A stretch of DNA of 13,174 nt from Rhodospirillales bacterium 47_12_T64. GTDB taxonomy: Bacteria; Pseudomonadota; Alphaproteobacteria; Kiloniellales; Kiloniellaceae. Location: positions 1 through 13,174 of the forward strand of contig MABB01000028.1 of NCBI GenBank assembly GCA_002162915.1, in the 5' to 3' direction. Position numbers and translations under genes: made by a program. Below the pieces are notes generated by a model, which was not told the DNA's origin, did not search any database, and was given only the letters and a program-made list of their open reading frames with translations. Position 1 is the stretch's first letter; each line of letters begins with the position of its first letter. Below, one piece after another: positions 1 to 7,246 of this stretch.

Positions 1-1315
1 TTTCATAAGCAGCGATTGATAAGACATTGGTTTGTGCAATCGAGGTCGCAGCGGATTCAGCAGCGTTAGCAACATTTGAATCGATATCACTAGAAAGGTT
101 ATCAGAAATGATCTCTTTCAAGGCTTCAAAATCAGTAAGAACAGTATTTCCATTACCGCCACTTGTCTCAAAGGCAGCAATTTTCTCAGCCAGAGTCTTA
201 AACACAGCAGAAGTTACATCAGAAGGATCAACGCCATTGGCGCTCGCAACAACTGAAGAGATCATCGCAACCGTATTTTGGACAAGTACACCAGCCGCGA
301 CAACGGCCAATGCAGCAGCAACAGCTGTTGGATCAGTCCCGTCACGGGCCGCTTCTACCGGATCATAATTTTTAAGATCAACATCGGTTGGAATGTCAAA
401 GGCGTTCGCAACAATCGTTTCCGCATTTTCTACAGAGACACCGTCTTTATCAGCTATATTTGAGATCAGGGTTGTAAGCGGCGTAACGACCGTAGATCCC
501 TCTGGTGCCTTAAGAACACCGGTAAAATCTTTACCGGTAGAAACATCCGTACCACCTGACAAAATGATCGAGCCACTACCGCCGACGAGCGTGTAATTAC
601 CATTTACATCCGTGGTGGTGGATACCTCTCCATTGTTGAGTTCACCATCTTCATTGGCATCCGCAAAAACAGTAGCGCCAGAGATATAACCATCAATGGC
701 CGTACCTTCTAGAACAATGGGATCGTTCTCGATTAGGTTCTCAAGAAACCTGGTAGCAATGCGGACAAAAAGCCGGAACCCGAAGCTGGTGGCAATACCG
801 CTGTCTGAGGATGAATAGGACTGGAGTAAATCTATTAAGGAGCCGATAGCATCGGAATAACTGCTCCCGCCACCTGACTGGCGACCAAACCACCCACCTG
901 CGGTATCCAAAGGGGTTTCCGGGTCAATAACCTGGACAAATTGCCCAAGGGTAAGTGTGGCGGGACCAATATCAAGGAAGGGCGTGCTACCATCATTTTC
1001 AGCGGCTGTTACCAGGTTAAGAAAAACCAACCGACTGGCATCCTCGCCTGAGCCACGGGTCAGAACAACATTCTTGCCTTCGATATCGATAGAGACATTA
1101 TCAGCGTTTCGACTATCCAAAAGCTGTATAACCTGTCCGGTCTTGTACTCTACCTGCTTTTCCTCACCTGAGTTTGGAAATTTTATTTTAATACTTTTAG
1201 GTGTGCTAACAACTTGCCCTGTAATAGATGAACCGGAACTGTAATCTGCGGAAGAGTTCTCTTGGGTGATATTACGCGAAATTTCGCCATCTAAGTCAGC
1301 AGTATTATCAGTCAT
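1..1315 (-). CDS. N-terminal part of a very large Ca-binding repeat/adhesin-like surface protein (3' end outside window)
   Basis: Reading the minus strand from the ATG at 1315 gives 438 codons without a stop, open at the left edge. Residues ~30-130 form a beta-rich segment (GQVVSTPKSIKIKF...NVVLTRGSG) like the N-terminal prefix domains of big proteobacterial adhesins. A Gly/Ser-rich linker lies at ~146-175. Residues ~203-270 look like an SdrD-B/CnaB-type Ig-like domain, with an EF-hand-like loop at 219-230 (D, N, D, E, N, E at loop positions 1, 3, 5, 7, 9, 12) and the phrase GTDVSTGKDFTGVLKAPEGS. From ~275 the protein becomes Ala/Val-rich and alpha-helical. No Sec signal is visible, as is usual for type I-secreted giants whose signal is C-terminal. 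Role in attachment or biofilm is inferred from architecture only; cargo, length and RTX tail cannot be seen. The start is backed by a G-rich stretch 5 nt upstream (1322-1329). Confidence 0.72.
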   Translation of the reverse strand, partial: MTDNTADLDGEISRNITQENSSADYSSGSSITGQVVSTPKSIKIKFPNSGEEKQVEYKTGQVIQLLDSRNADNVSIDIEGKNVVLTRGSGEDASRLVFLNLVTAAENDGSTPFLDIGPATLTLGQFVQVIDPETPLDTAGGWFGRQSGGGSSYSDAIGSLIDLLQSYSSSDSGIATSFGFRLFVRIATRFLENLIENDPIVLEGTAIDGYISGATVFADANEDGELNNGEVSTTTDVNGNYTLVGGSGSIILSGGTDVSTGKDFTGVLKAPEGSTVVTPLTTLISNIADKDGVSVENAETIVANAFDIPTDVDLKNYDPVEAARDGTDPTAVAAALAVVAAGVLVQNTVAMISSVVASANGVDPSDVTSAVFKTLAEKIAAFETSGGNGNTVLTDFEALKEIISDNLSSDIDSNVANAAESAATSIAQTNVLSIAAYE

Positions 1316-1674
1316 TGTGGTCCCCCCCAGGTGCCAAATCACTCCGCCAACCGATAGATTTTATATTTAACGGTTGCGAGATTATTGTATAAAAAAATTC
1401 AAAGTGTTGTTCAGAATTCTTTTGAATCCTAAGGCCGAAATACTACCTATAATAGCTATTTTTACAACTACTTATACTTGAAATTATACAACATTATGTG
1501 TGATTAAATCGTGAAAAATTGATATTAACCATGTAGTTTCAACAATATCATGCATTTAGTATGCATATTATTTTCTAAGCGACTGTCCTGGATAACGCAA
1601 ATTAGCTAATCTCCGTAGGATTTAATTAAATCCACAGCAAAAAAGTCGTCGAGCATGCCCCCCTACTGAGACTT
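1316..1674. other. 359-bp AT-rich intergenic region upstream of the adhesin-like gene
   Basis: No convincing gene is seen here on either strand. It should hold the promoter of the adhesin-like gene, since the LysR gene beyond it reads in the same direction and may end at a weak terminator. A minus-strand TATAAT lies at 1483-1488 without a good -35 at 15-19 bp, so it is only a candidate -10. ATGCAT occurs twice (1550-1555 and 1561-1566), itself palindromic and flanked by AATAT/ATATT, making a bulged inverted repeat that could be an operator or hairpin. A run of seven C (1322-1328, G on the coding strand) sits in the ribosome-binding region of the adhesin-like gene. Confidence 0.5.
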
Positions 1675-1676
1675 TT
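1639..1676 (-). terminator. Weak rho-independent terminator of the LysR gene
   Basis: On the minus strand AAAAGTC (1676-1670) can pair with GACTTTT, and the second arm runs into six T (1644-1639). The stem is only 7 bp, A/T-rich, with a loop of about 22 nt, and it overlaps the LysR stop codon. It is compatible with an inefficient terminator, so some LysR transcripts may read on toward the adhesin-like gene. Confidence 0.3.
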
Positions 1677-2583
1677 ATGTAAGCTTTTTAAAATCACCAT
1701 CCATATTTTGCTCGATCTCTGAAATTCGACCTTTCATAAGTTTGATCAAGGCTGTGGCTGCGGGCGATAGAGTATTGTTTTTAAGTTTAACAAGTCCAAC
1801 TTGCCGCATTTTCGGAACATCCAAAGGAAAGAATTGCAGGAGCTGATCGGTATTGGGCACAGACAATCTAGGTAAAATTGTTACCCCTGTTCCAGCTTTT
1901 ACAAGGGCAAGGACCGAAGTCACGTTATGCACGGTAATGTTACTTGTTCCAATTTGACCCAGTAAGTCTTGGATATTTAAGGATTGTGTAATGCTGTTGG
2001 CCAACAGTTTCTTTTTTCGAAGTAATTTGTTGGAGATGTTTTTTCCCTTTAGTGATGTTACGTCTTCACTGGAGCAAACCAATCCAAGACTATCTTCAAA
2101 AAGAGGGATAAATTCCAAACCAGGCAAAGATTTAGCCCAACTGGATATGCCAAACTGTACACGCCCGCTGTGAACCGCATTGATAACAGATCTTGAATCT
2201 GCATCACGAATTTCAATTTCGACCTTTGGTGAACGCTTGTGAAATGTCTTTATAACAGATGGCAAGATTTGCTCGGCAACAGAAGGTACGCAGGCCAGAG
2301 ACAGATATCCGATCTCGTTTCTCGCGAAAGATTTTATCGATGTAAAAATCTCATCACAATGATCGACCAGATTACGGGTCTGCTCCAGTGCAAACAAACC
2401 CGTTGGGGTTAAATTTCCCTTACGCTCCCCCTGAAACAAAGGGCTTCCTATTTCAATTTCCAACTGCTTTAACGCCATGGATACAGCGGATGGAGTTCGT
2501 CCCAACTGTTCAGACGCCAACATAATTGAACCGTTTTCTGCGACAGATACAAACGTTCGCATCATGGCAAGAGTAATGGTCAT
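1675..2583 (-). CDS. LysR-family transcriptional regulator
   Basis: A 302-residue protein, the normal LysR size. Residues 1-65 are the winged helix-turn-helix: LAMMRTFVSVAENGS, then ASEQLGRTPSAVSMALKQLE, then GSPLFQGERKGNLTPTG, matching the family pattern almost position by position. Residues ~92-300 are the periplasmic-binding-protein-like effector domain (YLSLACVPSVAEQILPSVI, then FGISS, LGLVCS and VKAGTGVTILP). The gene is divergent from the ALDH/Ldh2 chimera with 143 bp between, the usual LysR arrangement, so it probably controlled that catabolic operon in response to a pathway compound. The effector cannot be deduced. The Shine-Dalgarno is weak (GGAT), and Met7 or Met8 are alternative starts, but the chosen start gives the canonical N-terminus. 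If the target operon is a deletion remnant, this regulator may be an orphan. Confidence 0.9.
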   Translation of the reverse strand: MTITLAMMRTFVSVAENGSIMLASEQLGRTPSAVSMALKQLEIEIGSPLFQGERKGNLTPTGLFALEQTRNLVDHCDEIFTSIKSFARNEIGYLSLACVPSVAEQILPSVIKTFHKRSPKVEIEIRDADSRSVINAVHSGRVQFGISSWAKSLPGLEFIPLFEDSLGLVCSSEDVTSLKGKNISNKLLRKKKLLANSITQSLNIQDLLGQIGTSNITVHNVTSVLALVKAGTGVTILPRLSVPNTDQLLQFFPLDVPKMRQVGLVKLKNNTLSPAATALIKLMKGRISEIEQNMDGDFKKLT

Positions 2584-2597
2584 AGCATATCCAATAC

Positions 2598-2613
2598 TTC
2601 AATTTAATTGTAA
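2598..2613. promoter_or_regulatory. Candidate LysR operator in the divergent intergenic region
   Basis: CAATT-T-AATTG (2600-2610) is a perfect 5-bp inverted repeat with one central base, flanked by TT and TAA. It lies 17 bp from the LysR start codon, where autoregulating LysR proteins often bind. It does not give a textbook T-N11-A match, and the region is A/T-rich, so chance is possible. Confidence 0.3.
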
Positions 2614-2633
2614 TATGTGTAAATAATTTGAAT

Positions 2634-2663
2634 TTGACGATAATTGAATAATCTGCAGAAATA
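2634..2663 (+). promoter_or_regulatory. Weak candidate promoter of the chimeric dehydrogenase ORF
   Basis: TTGACG (2634-2639) is a good -35 match. The best -10 after an 18-bp spacer is GAAATA (2658-2663), which is poor and would suit a promoter dependent on a LysR activator. The ORF itself has a good ribosome-binding site, AAGAAGG (2715-2721), 5 nt before its ATG. Confidence 0.25.
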
Positions 2664-2726
2664 AACATCAAATTTCCTGCGCTGGTTTTAACAAGCGCAT
2701 TCTACAATGATCGTAAGAAGGTTGGT

Positions 2727-4043
2727 ATGCAGAATTTTTCAAATTACATCGCGGGCGAATGGGTTTCTTCGGAAAAATTCACTGAAAACCGGAACCCTTC
2801 CGATCTTTCAGACATCATTGGTAATTATGCCCAGGCAAACAAGTCTCAGCTTGACCGGGCGATTGAATCAGCACAACAGGCCCAAAAAATTTGGGCGGCA
2901 ACCGGGTTGGAAAAACGTTACACAGTCTTGATGTCTATTGGCGAAGAAATGAAAGCCCGCTCCGCGGAGCTCGGTGAGCTTCTTTCGCGTGAAGAAGGCA
3001 AACCAACGGCCGAAGGTAAAGGTGAAATTTTCCGCGCAGGCCAGTTCTTTACCTATTACGCCGCAGAAGTTCTTCGCCAGATGGGGGATACCGCTGATTC
3101 CGTACGCGATGGTATTGAAATTGATGTCCGCCGCGAAGCCGTTGGTGTTGTTGCTATTATATCACCTTGGAACTTCCCAACAGCGACAGCCACATGGAAA
3201 ATCGCTCCTGCTCTGGCTTATGGCAACGCAATACCTGCGCTTGATATTGTCCGTCCGGGCCTGGCTATTGCCGATGCTAAAACCGGGTTTGCTCACCCTG
3301 CAATAGATCTCGGTTTTGAGTGGTTGGCAAAAACAGCCCGTGAACAGGGAATAGCTGCATTAGGATTACGCAATTCATATAACTGCGGTATTCTCGGATA
3401 TCACACAGACTGTCTTGCATCTAAAGGTTTGCTTGGCATTGGATTTACCAACGCACCAGCCTCTGTTGCACCAGTAGGTGGAAAAAAAGCAGTCCTTGGT
3501 ACCAATCCTTTCTCCGTTGCGGTTCCTGGCTCAAACGGCGAAACGCGTATTCTCATTGATCAGAGCGCATCAGTAATCGCGAAAAGTGAAGTCATGAAGT
3601 ATGCCCGTGAAGGCCGGGCAATCCCAGAAGGATGGGCGCTTGGACCTGATGGGCAACCAACAACAGATCCTGATGTTGCCCTGAAAGGCACCATGATCCC
3701 CAGTGGTAGTTACAAAGGATTTGGCGCCGCTTTAATGGTGGAACTAATGGCAGCAGCTTTAACTGGCGCTACTTTGGGTATTCATTCCAGTCCCTTTTCA
3801 GGACCCGTTGGCGGTCCTCCGAAAACGGGCCAATTCTTTATCGCCATTGACCCGGAAATCTCTTCCGGGGGAGCATTCTCTGATCGGGTTGATCACCTGA
3901 TCGAAGCGATTACCGGACAAGACGGAACTCACCTGCATGGTACAGAACGGTTTTCTGCCCGTGAACGTGCAAACAATGATGGAGTGGCTGTTAACGCCGC
4001 CATAGTTGAAAAGGTGAATGAGTGGGCAACGAAGTTCAATTAA
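2727..4043 (+). CDS. In-frame chimera: truncated aldehyde dehydrogenase N-terminus fused to truncated Ldh2-family dehydrogenase C-terminus (probable deletion remnant)
   Basis: A 438-residue ORF with a strong ribosome-binding site (AAGAAGG, 5 nt). Residues 1-168 are the N-terminal part of an NAD(P)-dependent aldehyde dehydrogenase close to the alpha-ketoglutarate semialdehyde dehydrogenase type: NYIAGEWVSS, then RREAVGVVAIISPWNFPTAT, then WKIAPALAYGNA. The expected continuation (VVFKPA..., catalytic Glu and Cys) is missing, and the protein switches at about 3228-3240 to the Ldh2 family (malate/L-lactate/sulfolactate dehydrogenase-like): IVRPGLAIADA, GFAHPAIDLG, NSYNCGILGYH, APVGGKKAVLGTNPFSVAVP, PSGSYKGFG, GPPKTGQFFIAIDP. 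A complete ALDH is ~480 residues and a complete Ldh2 ~330-350. The first ~60 Ldh2 residues, which carry the catalytic SHG motif, are absent. Neither half should be an active enzyme. This is best explained by a deletion joining two genes of one catabolic operon; an assembly chimera is the alternative. A terminator follows. Confidence 0.85.
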   Translation: MQNFSNYIAGEWVSSEKFTENRNPSDLSDIIGNYAQANKSQLDRAIESAQQAQKIWAATGLEKRYTVLMSIGEEMKARSAELGELLSREEGKPTAEGKGEIFRAGQFFTYYAAEVLRQMGDTADSVRDGIEIDVRREAVGVVAIISPWNFPTATATWKIAPALAYGNAIPALDIVRPGLAIADAKTGFAHPAIDLGFEWLAKTAREQGIAALGLRNSYNCGILGYHTDCLASKGLLGIGFTNAPASVAPVGGKKAVLGTNPFSVAVPGSNGETRILIDQSASVIAKSEVMKYAREGRAIPEGWALGPDGQPTTDPDVALKGTMIPSGSYKGFGAALMVELMAAALTGATLGIHSSPFSGPVGGPPKTGQFFIAIDPEISSGGAFSDRVDHLIEAITGQDGTHLHGTERFSARERANNDGVAVNAAIVEKVNEWATKFN

Positions 4044-4130
4044 TAAAACAGGTTAACAAAACAAATTATCTTATTGATATTAATAGCTAACATGTATTAT
4101 TAATTAACTGTTTCTTTCACATCTCTTTAT

Positions 4131-4167
4131 AAAAGGCCACTCATTTTGAATGCTGTGGTCTTTTTTT
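4131..4167. terminator. Bidirectional rho-independent terminator between the chimeric ORF and norD
   Basis: AAAGGCCAC (4132-4140) pairs with GTGGTCTTT (4155-4163) with a single G-U wobble and a 14-nt loop, followed by seven T (4161-4167) on the plus strand. Read on the minus strand the same stem ends in GTGGCC followed by TTTT, so it can also stop transcripts coming out of norD. It separates two convergent transcription units. Confidence 0.75.
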
Positions 4168-4269
4168 ATGAGGAGCTATCCCAGAGAACCTGTCATCAAA
4201 GCTGAGACAGCCTAATACGATTTACTTACTCTAAGAGATCATGAGAATAATGAACTTTTAGCCGTATTT

Positions 4270-6222
4270 TCAACACTTGAGGAGTTGCCTATAAATTTTG
4301 GGCAAAGCCTGAGATAAACGGTCAGCATTCCCGACGATATGATAGGCCCCGCGACCAAAGATGGTTGGAAAGTAATCTTTTGCTTCTTTATCTATGGTTA
4401 CGCCAAAAACGGTAATGCCTCTATTCCGACATTCCCGGACTGATTTTCGAGCATCTTCGATCCCATAGCGTCCCTCGTAATGATCGACATCGTTTGGTTT
4501 ACCGTCGGTTAGAATAAGGAGTAATTTTTGTTTGTTGGGACGTTTCTCCAACTCTTCGGCCATGACCCGGATTGCGGCACCAATTCTTGTGTAATACCCA
4601 GGTTTTAAAGCTTTGATCCGGCGCATGACCTGATCATTAAGCGGTTCGTCAAAGCCTTTGACCCGGTCAATACGTATGTAATCGCGTTTTCGCGATGTGA
4701 AGGTATGGATGGAAAGATCATCACCGGATGCATCAAGACCATTGGCAAGTATAGCCAGTGATTCTTTTTCAACGTCGATTACCCTTCTGTCATCCAGCCA
4801 ACTGTCAGTCGAAAGGGAGACATCCATTAATATGGACACCGCGATGTCTCTCTCCACCTTGCGGGTGTTCACATAAATTCGGTCGGAACAAACACCGTTC
4901 CCTTTTAGATCAGCCTGTGCTCGAACCAGTGCCTCAATATCCAACTCTGCACCATCGGATTGAGCGCGCAGTTGCTTACGATCGTTTTTAAAGGCTTCAA
5001 ATTGTCGTCTAACCAAACGTATCCGCCGTACAGCTTTATCATCCAGCTCCCAGCCGTCGCCTTCTTCCGAAGCTTGCCGCATGGTAATAGCACAGTACGC
5101 AGGCAAAAATGCTTTCTTGCGATAGTGCCACTCATGCACCGTTCTTTTGGCTTCTATCCGACTTTCATCCAATTCATTGGCTGGAAGGTCGAGATCTATT
5201 TTGATCTTGGTCGCTACTTTTTCATCATGATCGCTTAAGGTTATCCGATCAATGTCATCGACCGTTTCCAAGGCATCATCTTCGTCATCTTCTTTGATGT
5301 TGCGGTTCAGATTAATAATGTCAGATACCGCCATGAGCTTGTCATAAACGCTGACAAAAAAACCGTCATCTTTCTTGGTTTCATCCAGGCTTTTACGTTC
5401 TGCCCGATGTTTTTTTCGCTCTTCGGATTGCTTCGCACCTCCGCCTCCCGCTTCGGTCCCGGCAGAATCTGTTGCGTAAGTCGTCTCTATGACTTCGCCC
5501 CACAAGGGAACAGGTAAAAAAGGACGATACTTCATGCTCGCTTTTTCAATCTTGTCCAAATGCATGATTTCTGGATCTGAAGAGGTAACAAATTCAAGAT
5601 ATCTTTTTGCCAGAGAAGAAAGCGCGTCCTTTTGCCCTAACAAATGAAGAACAACATCTTCAATGGCGTGTTCCTGCTCTGGAAGGTGATCGCGTTTTGG
5701 GCGCAAAACGAGAAGGAATGATGTCAGATTTTCCTTGATTGATCGAAGCCCCGGCAGCTGCGCAAGGGCGGCCTCGGACCTTTTATGTGAATGCCTGATA
5801 AAGGTCAGGTCATGTAACAAGGGGTCACTTACATGCCTTGATGCATTTTCTGGATCTTGGATAAAGAAAGCTGCCAGCCAGAAATAGAGATCTCTGTTGA
5901 GAGCGGCCGTTGGGAAAAGGGCAATCCGATCCGGTAACATCAAGGTTCTGCCATCAAAGGTCGGACGTTCGAGCTTTTCAACGTCAATACCAAGTTTTTG
6001 GCGAAAAGAAAGCCGATGCTCTGATTTTTCCTGCCCAGCACCCGCAATCTCAACCCCATTTACACCGCCAAGACCGCGAAAGAAAACACTCAAGACAGCG
6101 CGAACTTCTTCCAGAGAAACCCTTTGCTCGTCAAAGGAGGAATAGCTTTCGACACCGGATATCAGTTTGTGCCATTGACGTCCCACGAACTCTTCGACTT
6201 CAATGAGCTCCATAATACCCAT
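4270..6222 (-). CDS. norD: NorD, VWA-domain activation protein of nitric oxide reductase
   Basis: A 650-residue cytoplasmic protein needed with NorQ to activate NorCB, probably by assisting insertion of the non-heme iron Fe_B. The C-terminal von Willebrand A domain (~460-650) has a complete MIDAS: D467-x-S469-x-S471 in ILMDVSLSTDSW, T545 in YYTRIGAAIRVM and D573 in LILTDGKPND. The N-terminal ~240 residues are the helical NorD-type region. The linker at 250-330 is highly charged and low in complexity, with a Gly run, a Lys/Arg/Glu segment and an acidic stretch DDEDDALETVDD. ATG at 6222 is preferred because AGGAG lies 8 nt upstream; Met4 would be an alternative. It is the last gene of norCBQD, 84 bp after norQ. 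The VWA/MoxR pairing with NorQ matches the CbbQO and NorQD systems. Confidence 0.93.
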   Translation of the reverse strand: MGIMELIEVEEFVGRQWHKLISGVESYSSFDEQRVSLEEVRAVLSVFFRGLGGVNGVEIAGAGQEKSEHRLSFRQKLGIDVEKLERPTFDGRTLMLPDRIALFPTAALNRDLYFWLAAFFIQDPENASRHVSDPLLHDLTFIRHSHKRSEAALAQLPGLRSIKENLTSFLLVLRPKRDHLPEQEHAIEDVVLHLLGQKDALSSLAKRYLEFVTSSDPEIMHLDKIEKASMKYRPFLPVPLWGEVIETTYATDSAGTEAGGGGAKQSEERKKHRAERKSLDETKKDDGFFVSVYDKLMAVSDIINLNRNIKEDDEDDALETVDDIDRITLSDHDEKVATKIKIDLDLPANELDESRIEAKRTVHEWHYRKKAFLPAYCAITMRQASEEGDGWELDDKAVRRIRLVRRQFEAFKNDRKQLRAQSDGAELDIEALVRAQADLKGNGVCSDRIYVNTRKVERDIAVSILMDVSLSTDSWLDDRRVIDVEKESLAILANGLDASGDDLSIHTFTSRKRDYIRIDRVKGFDEPLNDQVMRRIKALKPGYYTRIGAAIRVMAEELEKRPNKQKLLLILTDGKPNDVDHYEGRYGIEDARKSVRECRNRGITVFGVTIDKEAKDYFPTIFGRGAYHIVGNADRLSQALPKIYRQLLKC

Positions 6223-6306
6223 GATGAGTTCTCCTGGCTTATCTTAAACTCTGCTTAAACGCTGAATATGAAAAATTGATCTCGATTGGGGCTTAGGGTC
6301 CGGGGT

Positions 6307-7089
6307 TTACCCAAAACTCACACGGACGACTTCTTCCAGCCCTTGCTTGACGTCGTATTCATCCGTAAGTGGTTCGATCATCGCGTGGCGAATTGCTTCG
6401 TCAAAACCGAGGCCAGCATTAATTAACGTTGCGCAATAGACCAGCAGACGGGTGGAAACCCCCTCTTCCAAATCCTGCCCCTTCATTTCTCTCAATTTAT
6501 GGGCGAGCCGGACAAGCCCCATGGTGCGATCGGGATCAAGTCCGCTTTCCGTCGCAACAATGCGGGCTTCTGTCTTGGCATCTGGAAAGTCAAACTCAGC
6601 AGCGACAAAACGCTGACGCGTACTTGGCTTTAGACTTTTCATCATGTTTTGGTACCCGGGATTATAAGAGACCACCAACATGAAGTTGTCCGGCGCCTCC
6701 AAAAGCTCTCCCGTGCGTTCGAGCGGTAAAATTCTGCGGTCATCCGTTAAGGGGTGGAGTACGACAGCTACGTCTTTTCTGGCCTCAACCACTTCATCAA
6801 GATAACAAATTCCACCCTCACGTACAGCCTTGGTCAGGGGGCCATCTGTCCATACCGTATCACCGCCTTTTAAGAGAAAGCGACCAGTCAGGTCTGATGC
6901 GGATAAATCGTCATGACAGGATACCGTATGTAACGGAATACCGATTTCATGGGCCATATGACTGACAAATCGGGTCTTCCCACAGCCTGTGGGACCTTTT
7001 AATAACAATGGCAGTTTATTCTCGAATGCCAATTCAAAAAGCCGGCATTCATTTGCTGTTGGTTCGTAATAAGGTTGTGATTGGGCCAT
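6307..7089 (-). CDS. norQ: NorQ, MoxR/CbbQ-type AAA+ ATPase for nitric oxide reductase activation
   Basis: A 260-residue AAA+ ATPase of the CbbQ/NirQ/NorQ group that works with the VWA protein NorD to activate NorCB, likely as a hexamer that remodels the reductase. Walker A is GPTGCGKT (32-39), Walker B is GGICYLDEVVEAR, and sensor 1 lies in MLVVSYNPGYQ; the C-terminal lid follows. I place the start at the ATG at 7089 (MAQSQPYYEPTANECRLFE), which agrees with family N-termini of the PYYxPxxNEC type. An upstream in-frame TTG at 7101 adds only four residues. No good Shine-Dalgarno is visible, so translation may be modest. It follows norB after 157 bp, a gap that holds a strong hairpin, and precedes norD by 84 bp. 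Confidence 0.93.
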   Translation of the reverse strand: MAQSQPYYEPTANECRLFELAFENKLPLLLKGPTGCGKTRFVSHMAHEIGIPLHTVSCHDDLSASDLTGRFLLKGGDTVWTDGPLTKAVREGGICYLDEVVEARKDVAVVLHPLTDDRRILPLERTGELLEAPDNFMLVVSYNPGYQNMMKSLKPSTRQRFVAAEFDFPDAKTEARIVATESGLDPDRTMGLVRLAHKLREMKGQDLEEGVSTRLLVYCATLINAGLGFDEAIRHAMIEPLTDEYDVKQGLEEVVRVSFG

Positions 7090-7166
7090 AACAAATACCA
7101 ATTTATATTAATGAAATAACGAATGAGAACAGCAACAATCTATTGAAAGATGATCTTGATCGGGGA

Positions 7167-7197
7167 TGTCGAGGCTTCCTAAATCGAAGCCCCGACA
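7167..7197. repeat. Strong intercistronic hairpin between norB and norQ
   Basis: TGTCGAGGCTTC (7167-7178) and GAAGCCCCGACA (7186-7197) form a 12-bp stem with one A-C mismatch and a 7-nt loop. On the minus (nor mRNA) strand no T-run follows, so it is not a standard terminator. It lies 50 nt after the norB stop and could block 3' decay of the norCB message or lower expression of norQD relative to norCB. Confidence 0.6.
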
Positions 7198-7246
7198 AAC
7201 AGTCCGCAGATAATCCACAGACAATCAGAGATAACCCGTTTAATGC

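Noticed and set aside
27..1244. Several plus-strand ORFs of 60-113 codons over the left 1.2 kb
   Set aside because: They are antisense to a continuous minus-strand reading frame of 438 codons with recognisable domains; they have no family features of their own.
2974..3306. A 110-codon ORF spanning the fusion point in another frame
   Set aside because: It is a frame shadow of the ALDH/Ldh2 chimera with no domain signature, though its crossing the junction is expected if the join is real.
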